From RGIG3102 sp964507095 (GTDB taxonomy: Bacteria; Bacillota; Clostridia; Oscillospirales; Ruminococcaceae), in assembly GCA_964507095.1 (NCBI GenBank), contig CAZDOS010000001.1:38279-102278 (forward strand): a stretch of DNA of 64,000 nt. The letters run 5' to 3'. Under the pieces are notes generated by a model. The model was given only the letters and a program-made list of their open reading frames with translations. It searched no databases and had not been told where the DNA came from. Every line of letters starts with the position of its first letter. Positions within the stretch are counted from its first letter, which is position 1. Of the stretch, positions 39,491 to 47,589 are shown one piece after another. Made by a program: the position numbers and the translations under genes.

Positions 39491-40639
39491 TTAACCTTCA
39501 GTTTCCGTGATGAACTCGACTGTATCCAGTCTGTCTGTTCCGAGGATACCGACATATGTCTTGCCGGTATTGACCTTGATAGGCTCTCCGCTCTTGTCAA
39601 GGATGATCAGAGGATCGACGGGTTCGCCTTTCTTCCATGTGATCTCCTGCATCTTTCCGCCGTAGAAATACCAGCCTGATCCGCCCGACTTAAAGTCGAA
39701 GTCAGGGAGTATCCCGTTCTCCTCCTGGACACCGATATCCGTGACAATGATGAACACATTGTCAAATGCGAGCTGCTGACCATTCTCAGCGTCTGTATGA
39801 GGAACGCCGAAAGCAGTCTTTAGGAATTTGCCCTTTTCCCGATCCCAGGTGAAGCTTACGTTTGAGTAGCCCGAGTAGGAATAATTGATCTGTTTGACGT
39901 CATCGCCCTCAAGAGGGACCACAGAGCCCGGTTCGGTAAAGTTGAAAGCCGGATAGAAACTGTTCTTTGTCGGGATGCCGTTCTTTTCGATGCCCGCCCT
40001 TATGAGGGATGAATCGGTAAACCAGCAGTGCTCGGACGACTTGATCTTGGCCATCTCGGTATCATACTGGAATGCAAGGAAGCCAAGGTATATGCCGTCG
40101 ATATCGTTGTATGAATAGAAATCAAGCATCCTCTTTGCCGATGTGGATGTGCCTATATGGACATATATGGCATTGAGAGGGAGCATGAGCTGAATGAACT
40201 GGTCTCTTGCGGAACGTATCGAACCCGTCTTGCCGATGGAGTCGATATTTGAGTAGAGAGCCATGAGTCTGGTAACGCCGCCTTCAGTGACCGCCTCATA
40301 GATGATGTCGGCATTAGAGATGCCGCTCTGAGGGATGTTTACCTTGGCGTTGCTTACCATAATGGCAACAGGGCGTATGGTGTTGTCCCCCACTGCAGCC
40401 TCACCGGTCAGGTAGTTGATCTTATCGTTGGAGACCAAGGACGAAGGAGCGTCGCCGGACTTGGACGGCTCTTTCCGGCCGTCGGAACCCTCACCCGGAT
40501 CCGTTTCGGTCTGAGTCTGTTCGGTGCCTTCTGAATCGTCTGCGGGAGCTTCGCTCTTCTTGCATGATGCAAATGCAAACATGAGGACCGCCAGGATCAT
40601 TAGTATTGATAGTATTCGTTTGATATCGATACACCTCAT
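39491..40639 (-). CDS. DUF3048 (YerB-like) lipoprotein
   Basis: 382 residues from ATG 40639, which gives a lipoprotein signal (basic start, hydrophobic core, FASC). The longer frame would run into tRNA-Gly. After an acidic Ser/Glu-rich linker comes the DUF3048 core: RPVAIMVSNAKVNIPQSGIS, DIIYEAVTEGGVTRLMALY, SIRSARDQFIQLML, then the C-terminal domain with WYFYGGKMQEITWKKGE. B. subtilis YerB belongs here; function unknown, located outside the membrane. A diverged paralogue lies just upstream at 40786-41970. Confidence 0.88.
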   Translation of the reverse strand: MRCIDIKRILSILMILAVLMFAFASCKKSEAPADDSEGTEQTQTETDPGEGSDGRKEPSKSGDAPSSLVSNDKINYLTGEAAVGDNTIRPVAIMVSNAKVNIPQSGISNADIIYEAVTEGGVTRLMALYSNIDSIGKTGSIRSARDQFIQLMLPLNAIYVHIGTSTSAKRMLDFYSYNDIDGIYLGFLAFQYDTEMAKIKSSEHCWFTDSSLIRAGIEKNGIPTKNSFYPAFNFTEPGSVVPLEGDDVKQINYSYSGYSNVSFTWDREKGKFLKTAFGVPHTDAENGQQLAFDNVFIIVTDIGVQEENGILPDFDFKSGGSGWYFYGGKMQEITWKKGEPVDPLIILDKSGEPIKVNTGKTYVGILGTDRLDTVEFITETEG

Positions 40640-40674
40640 TTCCAAAGTATATTCAAATCCGATAACACCGGATA

Positions 40675-40748
40675 TGGAGTCTGCGACGGGAATCGAACCC
40701 GCATTACCAGCTTGGGAAGATGGAGTGTTGCCATTACACCACGCAGAC
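40675..40748 (-). tRNA. tRNA-Gly(CCC), reads GGG
   Basis: 74 bases including an encoded CCA. Acceptor GTCTGCG/CGCAGAC, discriminator T as in glycine tRNAs, D stem GTGT/ACAC, T arm GGTTCGATTCC. Anticodon loop TTCCCAA. The anticodon stem CCATC/GCTGG has one T-C mismatch at the fourth pair. It lies between two DUF3048 lipoprotein genes in the same direction. Confidence 0.92.
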
Positions 40749-40785
40749 AAGACCGATGTTATCGGAACTGGCTTTTACTGTTCAG

Positions 40786-41970
40786 TTATTCTTCAGCTTC
40801 CTGGCCTTCTTCTACGGCCATTTCACTTTCAGGAGTGTAATCTCCGTACGCATCAACGAGCTCGCCGTCAAAGGCGAATGCTCCGAAGTAATCAAGATCG
40901 ACGAAGGAAACATATGTCTTTCCCGTATTGATCTCGACATCTCTCTCCGTACCGTCAAGAGATACTATCCTAAGAGGCTCCAGAGGCTGTCCCTTGAGCC
41001 ATCTGACCTTCTCGACCTTTCCTCCGTTAAAGTAGAAGCCTACGCCGCCGAATGCCAGATCGACTTTTGAAAGGATGCCGTCAGGATAACGCGTGATCTC
41101 GGTCCAGAGGATAAGTACGTTATCGAACTCTACAGGAGAACTTCCCTTGTTCAAATCCACCATCTGATTGGACCAGCCGTTGGCGATGTTCCTGTGGACT
41201 TTCGTGTACTTTCCGGTCTCAGGATGGTATGTCATGGTCGCGGCATATGAATTTGAGAAACGCCAGTAGATCTCCGTTACGTCGTCACCGTTGAGCACTC
41301 TCGGCTCCTGGTCGTACTTGACCCAGTTGAAGACGTTGTTAGGCTCAAAATATGTATTGAAGCCGTACTTAGGATTGTTTACCGCCTTGCTGATCAGATC
41401 GCCGGAAGTGAATTCCGTGTGCTCCAGAGCTCTTTGTCCGATAAGAGAAGAATCCCTGAAGGCTACGCCGTAATTCGGATAGAGGTCGCGGTTGTCCCAG
41501 CCCCAGTCCTTGAGCATCTGCTTTGCATAGGTTGAACCGCCGTCATGTACGTACAGAGACTGATAAGGCATCATATTCTGAACGAACTGGTCACGGGCAG
41601 AACGGATAGGTCCGACAACAGGCATTGAATCATAGTCACGGAATATGGCCATGTATCTTGTGATGCCGCCTTCGGTCTCCATCTCAAATATGATGGATGC
41701 GTCCGACAGACCCCTCTGAGGCCATGCCGTCTGAACGGAGTTCTGCATGATGTTGTTGACCATGACTGCGACAGGTCTCTGCCCCCAAGGATAATCAAGA
41801 CCCTGTTCCTCACCGGTAAGAGGATCCTGGTAATAGACCATGGGCGCCTCGCCGGTCACTGCAGCGGGAGTTTCCTCCTCGGGCTCCTTGTTTTCGGATC
41901 CCTTGACGCAGGCCGTGAGAGATGCCATAACCATGATCCCTGCCAGCAAAACAGCAAAAAGTTTCTTCAT
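40786..41970 (-). CDS. DUF3048 (YerB-like) lipoprotein, second copy
   Basis: 394 residues. Lipoprotein signal MKKLFAVLLAGIMVMASLTAC, then an acidic linker. Core: RPVAVMVNNIMQNSVQTAWP, SIIFEMETEGGITRYMAIF, PIRSARDQFVQNMMPYQ, and C-terminal FYFNGGKVEKVRWLKGQPLEP. The tail is acidic (VEEGQEAEE). It has the same order of motifs as the gene at 39491-40639 but clear divergence, suggesting an old duplication. GGAGAAATGA precedes ATG. Confidence 0.88.
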   Translation of the reverse strand: MKKLFAVLLAGIMVMASLTACVKGSENKEPEEETPAAVTGEAPMVYYQDPLTGEEQGLDYPWGQRPVAVMVNNIMQNSVQTAWPQRGLSDASIIFEMETEGGITRYMAIFRDYDSMPVVGPIRSARDQFVQNMMPYQSLYVHDGGSTYAKQMLKDWGWDNRDLYPNYGVAFRDSSLIGQRALEHTEFTSGDLISKAVNNPKYGFNTYFEPNNVFNWVKYDQEPRVLNGDDVTEIYWRFSNSYAATMTYHPETGKYTKVHRNIANGWSNQMVDLNKGSSPVEFDNVLILWTEITRYPDGILSKVDLAFGGVGFYFNGGKVEKVRWLKGQPLEPLRIVSLDGTERDVEINTGKTYVSFVDLDYFGAFAFDGELVDAYGDYTPESEMAVEEGQEAEE

Positions 41971-42188
41971 TTCATTTCTCCAATACTAAACCGGCTTTCA
42001 CATGATCGATGTTAAAAGCCTGTGCTGAATTCTTTAGTTATTATATATATTTTCAGTCCCAAATTCAACTGCAATATATGTCGCATGTCTAAATTAACAA
42101 AATGTTAATCTCTGAAAAAGCGCCGCTTCTTTTAAAAAGGAAGCATATATGGTAGAATATCGGTCAGTATCTGAAAGGGAGTAAGTTA

Positions 42189-42662
42189 GTGAAGGAAGTC
42201 ATCAAAAAATACATATGGGTGTTTTTCATATCCATGCTGCCCATAGTGGAGCTCAGGGGAGCCGTGCCTCGGGGAGTAGGGGCCGGATTGCCTTTCTGGC
42301 CGACATATCGGGTATCGGTCATAGGGAACATGATCCCTGTCCCTTTCATACTTCTTCTGGTAAAACCGGTGCTCGAGTGGATGCAGGGGATACGCATCTT
42401 CAGCAAGATCGCAACCTTCTTTCTTGACAAGGGCTACAAGGCCGGAGCCAAATTCGGAGATGCAAAGTATGTGGCGCTTTTCCTGTTTGTGGCGATACCG
42501 ATGCCGGGAACGGGCGCATGGACCGGAAGTCTCGCTTCTGCACTGCTGGGACTTGACTTCAAAAAGGCTTTTCCCGCAGTTTTTGCGGGAGTCCTCACGG
42601 CGGGCATCATTATGGGAATAGTATCCTTTGGAGTGCTCGGGGCAATAAGCCTTGTGGGATGA
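42189..42662 (+). CDS. Small multidrug export protein family (COG2426) membrane protein
   Basis: 157 residues, four or five hydrophobic segments. The family signature is visible: ISMLPIVELRGAVPRGVGAG, NMIPVPFILLLVKPVLEWM and FVAIPMPGTGAWTGSLASALLGLDFKKAF. Despite the name, members resemble DedA-like proteins and the substrate is not known. Starts at GTG 42189 behind GGGAGTAA. Confidence 0.85.
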   Translation: MKEVIKKYIWVFFISMLPIVELRGAVPRGVGAGLPFWPTYRVSVIGNMIPVPFILLLVKPVLEWMQGIRIFSKIATFFLDKGYKAGAKFGDAKYVALFLFVAIPMPGTGAWTGSLASALLGLDFKKAFPAVFAGVLTAGIIMGIVSFGVLGAISLVG

Positions 42663-42681
42663 AGCGGATAAACAGAATAAA

Positions 42682-42722
42682 AAAGATCTCTATGCGTTGC
42701 ATAGGGATCTTTCTTCTTTTTT
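42682..42722. terminator. Terminator between converging genes
   Basis: Stem AAGATCTCTATGC / GCATAGGGATCTT (one G-T pair) with TTCTTCTTTTTT on the plus side and an A-rich run before it for the minus strand. Confidence 0.82.
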
Positions 42723-42726
42723 AGCT

Positions 42727-43239
42727 CTAATCGTCGTCTTCGACCAGCTCTTCGATGACTATCGACTCGTCTTCCAGGTAAATGCTCCTTACAAGGTCGG
42801 AAAAAAGCCTTGAATCAGTCCAGTGATGGATCCTGTAGGTCTTGCCGTTAAAGGAGACGGCATCGTCTCCGATCAGAAAGCTCCTGGTCTCTCCGTCATC
42901 CATCAGAAAGTCAAATCTTATCTGCGGATCAAGGTCCCTGTCGGATCCGAAGGGGATTATCCTGACCAGGTGCAGTATGTTGGCTGCATTCTTCCAGTGC
43001 GGGTAGTTTTTTCCTTCGGTGGCCGCTTTCTCATCCGAGACAGCGGTGAATTCGGCGCTTTCTCCGTTTCTGAGGTCCGTGACAGTCACCTTGGAATAAC
43101 GGCCGCTTCTGATATCCATTCCCATGGGTATGCCCTGGGCGAGCAGATACCACCGCCGTATGCTCAATATGAGCAGGAGGATGACCGGTATGGCTCTGAG
43201 CGGATTATTCCCTGAAGAGTTTTTTGCTTTTGCGGGCAT
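42727..43239 (-). CDS. Hypothetical membrane-anchored protein
   Basis: 170 residues, not recognised. One N-terminal hydrophobic helix (AIPVILLLILSIRRWYLLA) follows a short basic start. The rest is polar with beta-rich patches (YSKVTVTDLRNGESAEFTAV; IRFDFLMDDGETRSFLIGD) and a very acidic end EELVEDDD. The extracytoplasmic part may be a PH-like or sensor fold; inference. It lies 6 bases downstream of the Pfs nucleosidase gene, so it is co-transcribed. Confidence 0.7.
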   Translation of the reverse strand: MPAKAKNSSGNNPLRAIPVILLLILSIRRWYLLAQGIPMGMDIRSGRYSKVTVTDLRNGESAEFTAVSDEKAATEGKNYPHWKNAANILHLVRIIPFGSDRDLDPQIRFDFLMDDGETRSFLIGDDAVSFNGKTYRIHHWTDSRLFSDLVRSIYLEDESIVIEELVEDDD

Positions 43240-43245
43240 GATCGG

Positions 43246-43932
43246 TTACCGGTATTTGACGGTAAGCTCGCAGATATCTGCCGCCTTGTCGCAGTATTCG
43301 GATACGTCAAAATGCTTTACCACGAGAGTGTCAGTCGCCGCCTCATCTGCGTTGTCACTCATTGCCCTGATTATTATGAACGGAATGTCATTCTTGCAGG
43401 CTATATGGGCGATGGCCGCGCCCTCCATTTCAACGCAGTCAGGATCACAGTATTCCCGTATTGCCTTCTTGGACCGGGAATCACCGATGAACTTGTCTCC
43501 GGTTGCTATCCTGCCCACGATATATTTAGTGCCCGTTTCGTCACATGCCCTTTCTGCCGCTTTGATCAGTCTGCTGTCGGCGGTATAGACATCAAGATTG
43601 GGATAATGCTGCCTTATCATAGATATCTCGGCGTCGTGATACTGAACGGTCCTGCTCAGGACGACATCTCCGATGCCGACCTTGCTTGTCATGTTGCCGG
43701 CGATGCCGCTGTTGATGATGGCATCGATGCCGTATTTGGTCACAAGCACCTGTGTGGCGGCGCCGGCAGCGACCTTGCCCATCCCGCTCTGGCATATTAC
43801 TACTTTCTTGCCGTGAAGTTCTCCCGTGAAGATGTGAAGACCGGCGACATTTTCCTCGGAAAGGGAAGAGAGCCTGTCCTTGAGGAGGCTGACCTCCTCC
43901 GGCATTGCGCCTATGATTCCTATTGTTTTCAT
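43246..43932 (-). CDS. mtnN: 5'-methylthioadenosine/S-adenosylhomocysteine nucleosidase
   Basis: 228 residues. Cleaves adenine from SAH and MTA, feeding methyl-cycle and LuxS pathways. Motifs: TIGIIGAMPEEVSLLKDRL, the SGMGKVAAGAA region, NSGIAGNMTSKVGIGDVVL, VEMEGAAIAHIA (substrate Glu) and IIRAMSDNADE with the catalytic Asp. Start 43932 is set by GAGGAAACAG upstream. It makes SAH recycling available in the same genome as the homocysteine methyltransferase at 24985. Confidence 0.93.
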   Translation of the reverse strand: MKTIGIIGAMPEEVSLLKDRLSSLSEENVAGLHIFTGELHGKKVVICQSGMGKVAAGAATQVLVTKYGIDAIINSGIAGNMTSKVGIGDVVLSRTVQYHDAEISMIRQHYPNLDVYTADSRLIKAAERACDETGTKYIVGRIATGDKFIGDSRSKKAIREYCDPDCVEMEGAAIAHIACKNDIPFIIIRAMSDNADEAATDTLVVKHFDVSEYCDKAADICELTVKYR

Positions 43933-44002
43933 TCTGTTTCCTCTGGTGAAGGGCAAGAACGCTTGCCCTTTGTTATTCTGTGTATGGGTTCAGGCAGAAC
44001 GG

Positions 44003-44479
44003 TCATTTCCTGCCTGCGTAGAAATCCTTGTCCCACGGGTCCTTTTCCTTAGGGAGACAGTCATCCCATGGCTCGTGGCCGTCATAGGTATGGCTGTACT
44101 GACGAGCCGCCTCCGTTCGCGAGGAAACGAAGTTCCTGTCATAGCCGGTCACGGTCCTGTCCTTGCGCCTTTCCCTGCCGGCAAAGGTCTTCCTCTCGGG
44201 AGTGCTATTGCCGAGCTCAAGGTCTCGCTGGGCTTTTTTTGCCTTTGCGTCAGAGAGCCTTTCGTTTCTCGACAGGGTGGATGTCGATACTCTGCCGGCT
44301 GAGTTTCTTCCGGTGAGCTGGTTATATGCCCTGGTATATTCCGGGCTTGCCTGCGCTGCGCGCGCAACATCCCTGCTTCGTCTCCGGGCCTTTCCGATCG
44401 AAACGGCGACCGTGATGATGATAACAATTACCGCTACATAGAATATGGCAAAAATGATAAGAAAAATACTGCTGCTCAT
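44003..44479 (-). CDS. Small membrane-anchored protein with C-terminal PW motifs
   Basis: 158 residues, unrecognised. An N-terminal transmembrane helix (about residues 3-27) is followed by a basic, low-complexity cytosolic region. The C-terminal end reads DGHEPWDDCLPKEKDPWD. The small protein at 60874-61206 ends in a similar way (DGKDPWQQKREKDPWE) and also has an N-terminal helix, so the two probably share a partner or role. It follows ychF after 21 bases, with GGAGAAACAG before ATG. Confidence 0.7.
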   Translation of the reverse strand: MSSSIFLIIFAIFYVAVIVIIITVAVSIGKARRRSRDVARAAQASPEYTRAYNQLTGRNSAGRVSTSTLSRNERLSDAKAKKAQRDLELGNSTPERKTFAGRERRKDRTVTGYDRNFVSSRTEAARQYSHTYDGHEPWDDCLPKEKDPWDKDFYAGRK

Positions 44480-44500
44480 AGCTGTTTCTCCGAGAAGTGT

Positions 44501-45598
44501 TTAAACATTGAACCTGAACAGAGTGACATCGCCGTCCTGCATCACATATTCCTTGCCTTCCGAACGGATAAGTCCCTTTTCTCTGGCTGCCGCCATCGTG
44601 CCGCATTTAACAAGGTCGTCAAAGGCGATGATCTCAGCGCGTATGAAGCCTCGCTCGAAATCAGAATGAATCTTGCCGGCTGCCTGAGGAGCCTTGGTGC
44701 CCTTCTTTATGGTCCAGGCACGTACCTCTTCAGGACCTGCGGTCAGGAAGCTTATGAGTCCGAGAAGGGTATAGCTCTCCTGGATGAGCCTGTCGAGACC
44801 CGATTCCTCGACGCCGAGTTCTGCCAGGAATTCCTTCTTTTCCTCTCTGGACATGTCTGCGACATCCTCTTCCGTCTTTGCGCATATAGGCAGACAGCCG
44901 CTGTTGTCCTCCCTCGCCTTCTTTGCAACAAGAGGGTAGTAAGGGTTGTTCTCTATACCGTTGAGAAGGTCGTCCTCAGAAAGGTTGCAGGCGTAGATGA
45001 CCGGCTTTGCGCTGAGAAGAGGAAGCTCTTTGAACCATTCCTCCTCCTTGTCGGATTCGAGAGTGAACTGACGTGCATTGGTGCCTTCGCCCAGAAATGC
45101 TGAAAGCTTCTCAAGAAATGCTACCTTTGCATTCAGTGCCTTGTCGCCCTTTGCTGCGGTGCGGGCTCTGTTAAGAGCTCTGTCCACTATCTCCATGTCG
45201 CTCAGCACGAGTTCGAGATCTATGGTCTCTATGTCCCTGAGAGGATCCACGCTTCCTTCCACGTGAATGATATCGGTGGAATCGAAGCATCTGACCATAT
45301 GTATGATGGCATCCACCTGACGGATGTGCTCAAGGAACTTGTTTCCAAGCCCTTCACCGTGGCTTGCACCCTTGACAAGTCCTGCTATATCAACGAATTC
45401 AATGGTGGCAGGTGTGTATTTCTTAGGATTGTACATCTCAGCCAGCCAGTCAAGCCTTGAGTCTGGGACAGTTACCACGCCGACATTGGGTTCTATCGTG
45501 CAGAAAGGAAAATTGGCCCGTGCCGCCCCGGCATTGGTGATAGCGTTGAATAGTGTGCTTTTGCCTACATTTGGCAATCCTACTATACCAAGTTTCAT
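44501..45598 (-). CDS. ychF: Redox-regulated ATPase YchF (OLA1 family)
   Basis: 365 residues, Obg-superfamily P-loop protein that prefers ATP. G1 GLPNVGKSTLFNAIT, G3 DIAGLVKGASHGEGLGNKFL, NLSE in place of the guanine-specific NKxD motif, and the C-terminal TGS-like domain (AWTIKKGTKAPQAAGKIHSDFERGFIRAEI). Binds ribosomes and takes part in stress responses. AAGGAG precedes ATG. It leads the operon that includes the PW-motif protein. Confidence 0.95.
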   Translation of the reverse strand: MKLGIVGLPNVGKSTLFNAITNAGAARANFPFCTIEPNVGVVTVPDSRLDWLAEMYNPKKYTPATIEFVDIAGLVKGASHGEGLGNKFLEHIRQVDAIIHMVRCFDSTDIIHVEGSVDPLRDIETIDLELVLSDMEIVDRALNRARTAAKGDKALNAKVAFLEKLSAFLGEGTNARQFTLESDKEEEWFKELPLLSAKPVIYACNLSEDDLLNGIENNPYYPLVAKKAREDNSGCLPICAKTEEDVADMSREEKKEFLAELGVEESGLDRLIQESYTLLGLISFLTAGPEEVRAWTIKKGTKAPQAAGKIHSDFERGFIRAEIIAFDDLVKCGTMAAAREKGLIRSEGKEYVMQDGDVTLFRFNV

Positions 45599-45729
45599 TT
45601 GACTTTTCTCCTTAGTGCCCTGATGGGCAATTTGGTCTGGCGGAAGACGGGGATGAAAACCGTCTCGTCATAAATATATTATCATTTGGAAGGGCTTTTG
45701 TAAAAAGATAATGAGCCCGTTTCTCTATT

Positions 45730-47589
45730 CTATTCGGTTTCCTTAGAAGCAGATGAGTGTATCGACTCCCAGTACTCGTTCTGGGCCTTTTCCTCCCACT
45801 GGCCGGTGTACATCCTGTAATACTGACCTTCCCGCCTCAGCAGTTCCGCATGGGTGCCCATCTCTGTTATCTTTCCTTCGTCCACCACGATTATCATGTC
45901 AGCGTTCTTGACCGTGGAAAGCCTGTGAGCGATTATGAAACTCGTCCTGTCCTTCAGCAGATCTCCGGTCATGCTGTTTATCATCATCTCCGTCTTGGTG
46001 TCAACGCTTGATGTCGCTTCGTCCATGACAAGGATCTTTCCCTTGGCAAGCAGCGCTCGGGCTATCGAGATGAGCTGTTTCTGTCCGGTGGACAGCTTGT
46101 CGCCGCCCTGTCCGACGTCGGTATCGAATCCGTCGGGCAGCCTGGTGATGAAATCATATGCGTTTGCCAGCTTTGCTGCCTCGATTATTTCCTCCATCGT
46201 GGCGTCCCGGTTTGCGTAACGGATGTTCTGGGCTATGGTGCCGCTGAACAGATGAGGAGTTTGAAGGATGTAGCTGAGATTTGACTCCAGCCACAGATAG
46301 CTCCTCTCTCGGTAGTCTCTTCCGTCGATCAGTATCTGACCGCTTGTAGGTTCAAAGAACCTGCATACAAGGTTGACCAAAGTGCTCTTTCCCGCTCCGG
46401 TAGCTCCCACTATCGCGATGCAGGTGCCCGCAGGTATCTTCAGGTTGAAATGCTCAAGCACATAGACATCGCTGTCAGGATACTTGAAGCTGACATCCCT
46501 GAACTCTATGTCTCCGCGTATCGGCTCCCAATTCTCCTTCCTGGGAGAATAGATGGTGCCGTACTTCTCAGCAACGTCCCGCCGGTCGGAGACCGTCGGC
46601 CGGGTATCGATGAGCCGGTTGACTCTTTCAACGTTGGCCTGGAGAGATATGACCTGAGTGACGCCTCTGGTAAGGCTCTCTATCGGGTTGAGCAGATTGA
46701 AGGTGTAGCTGATGAACACTGACAGTGTCCGGACATCCAGAACTCTCCTGTCCACCATTCCCGGACCCAGCCCGAGCACTACCGAAAGCGCCAGGCATCC
46801 CACAACCATGATGAGAGATGAAAACAGGTTCTCGATCGCTTTGGCGTGGTAAGAAGAATCCTTCAGTCGTCTGTTCAGTGCGGCGAAATCGGCATCGACC
46901 TTGTCCCGGGCATCCAGTTCCTTGATGGTCACTGCGCCGTTGATGTTTTCGTTATATGAGGTGGTGACCCGGCTGTTCTGTCGCCTGACCTCTCGGTTCG
47001 CCACCAGAAGCTTCCTCTGGAAGTAGTTCGCTATTATGAACAGCACCGGCATGGAAAGGATCACGATGAATGCCAGGAGAGGGTTCAAAGCGATCATGTT
47101 CGCAGCGGCAAACAGTATGTATGCCAGGTTGAACACGAAATCAGACAGTCTCCATGAGAATATCGCTCCCATGCTGTCGGTATCGGAGGTTATCCTGGCA
47201 AGGATGAAGCCGACAGGCGTCCGGTTGAAGTAGTCCAGGGACAGCTCCTGCACATGTCTGAACAGGTCCTCCTTCATGTCGCGGCCTATACCCATCTCAA
47301 TGACTATGCTCTTCTTGGAGTAGATGACATTAAATATGGTCTGGCACATGGCGAGTATGACGAAAACGAACGCGAACATGCCCATTCCGTTCAGAGTCGC
47401 GCCTTCTATGAAATGGGATATGGCGTATCTAGTCATGAGAGGGAAGAGAGCGTCGAAGAAGGCCGTGATCACGGCTGCCAGCAGCAGTGCGATCATCTCT
47501 TTCCTGTAAGGAGTGACGTACTTGAACATCCTCTTCCACTGGGAATAGTCAAAGCGGTCGGCTATTGCATACTCATCTCTGGTGTTCAC
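45730..47589 (-). CDS. ABC exporter half-transporter, consensus Walker B subunit
   Basis: 619 residues: six-helix exporter domain then a nucleotide-binding domain. Walker A GATGAGKSTLVN; Walker B ILVMDEATSSVD with the catalytic Glu. The signature is LSTGQKQ rather than LSGGQ. Together with its partner at 47586 it should form an asymmetric heterodimer like BmrC/BmrD or TM287/288, exporting drugs, lipids or peptides. The start overlaps the partner's stop by 4 bases (ATGA-type coupling). Confidence 0.9.
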   Translation of the reverse strand: MNTRDEYAIADRFDYSQWKRMFKYVTPYRKEMIALLLAAVITAFFDALFPLMTRYAISHFIEGATLNGMGMFAFVFVILAMCQTIFNVIYSKKSIVIEMGIGRDMKEDLFRHVQELSLDYFNRTPVGFILARITSDTDSMGAIFSWRLSDFVFNLAYILFAAANMIALNPLLAFIVILSMPVLFIIANYFQRKLLVANREVRRQNSRVTTSYNENINGAVTIKELDARDKVDADFAALNRRLKDSSYHAKAIENLFSSLIMVVGCLALSVVLGLGPGMVDRRVLDVRTLSVFISYTFNLLNPIESLTRGVTQVISLQANVERVNRLIDTRPTVSDRRDVAEKYGTIYSPRKENWEPIRGDIEFRDVSFKYPDSDVYVLEHFNLKIPAGTCIAIVGATGAGKSTLVNLVCRFFEPTSGQILIDGRDYRERSYLWLESNLSYILQTPHLFSGTIAQNIRYANRDATMEEIIEAAKLANAYDFITRLPDGFDTDVGQGGDKLSTGQKQLISIARALLAKGKILVMDEATSSVDTKTEMMINSMTGDLLKDRTSFIIAHRLSTVKNADMIIVVDEGKITEMGTHAELLRREGQYYRMYTGQWEEKAQNEYWESIHSSASKETE

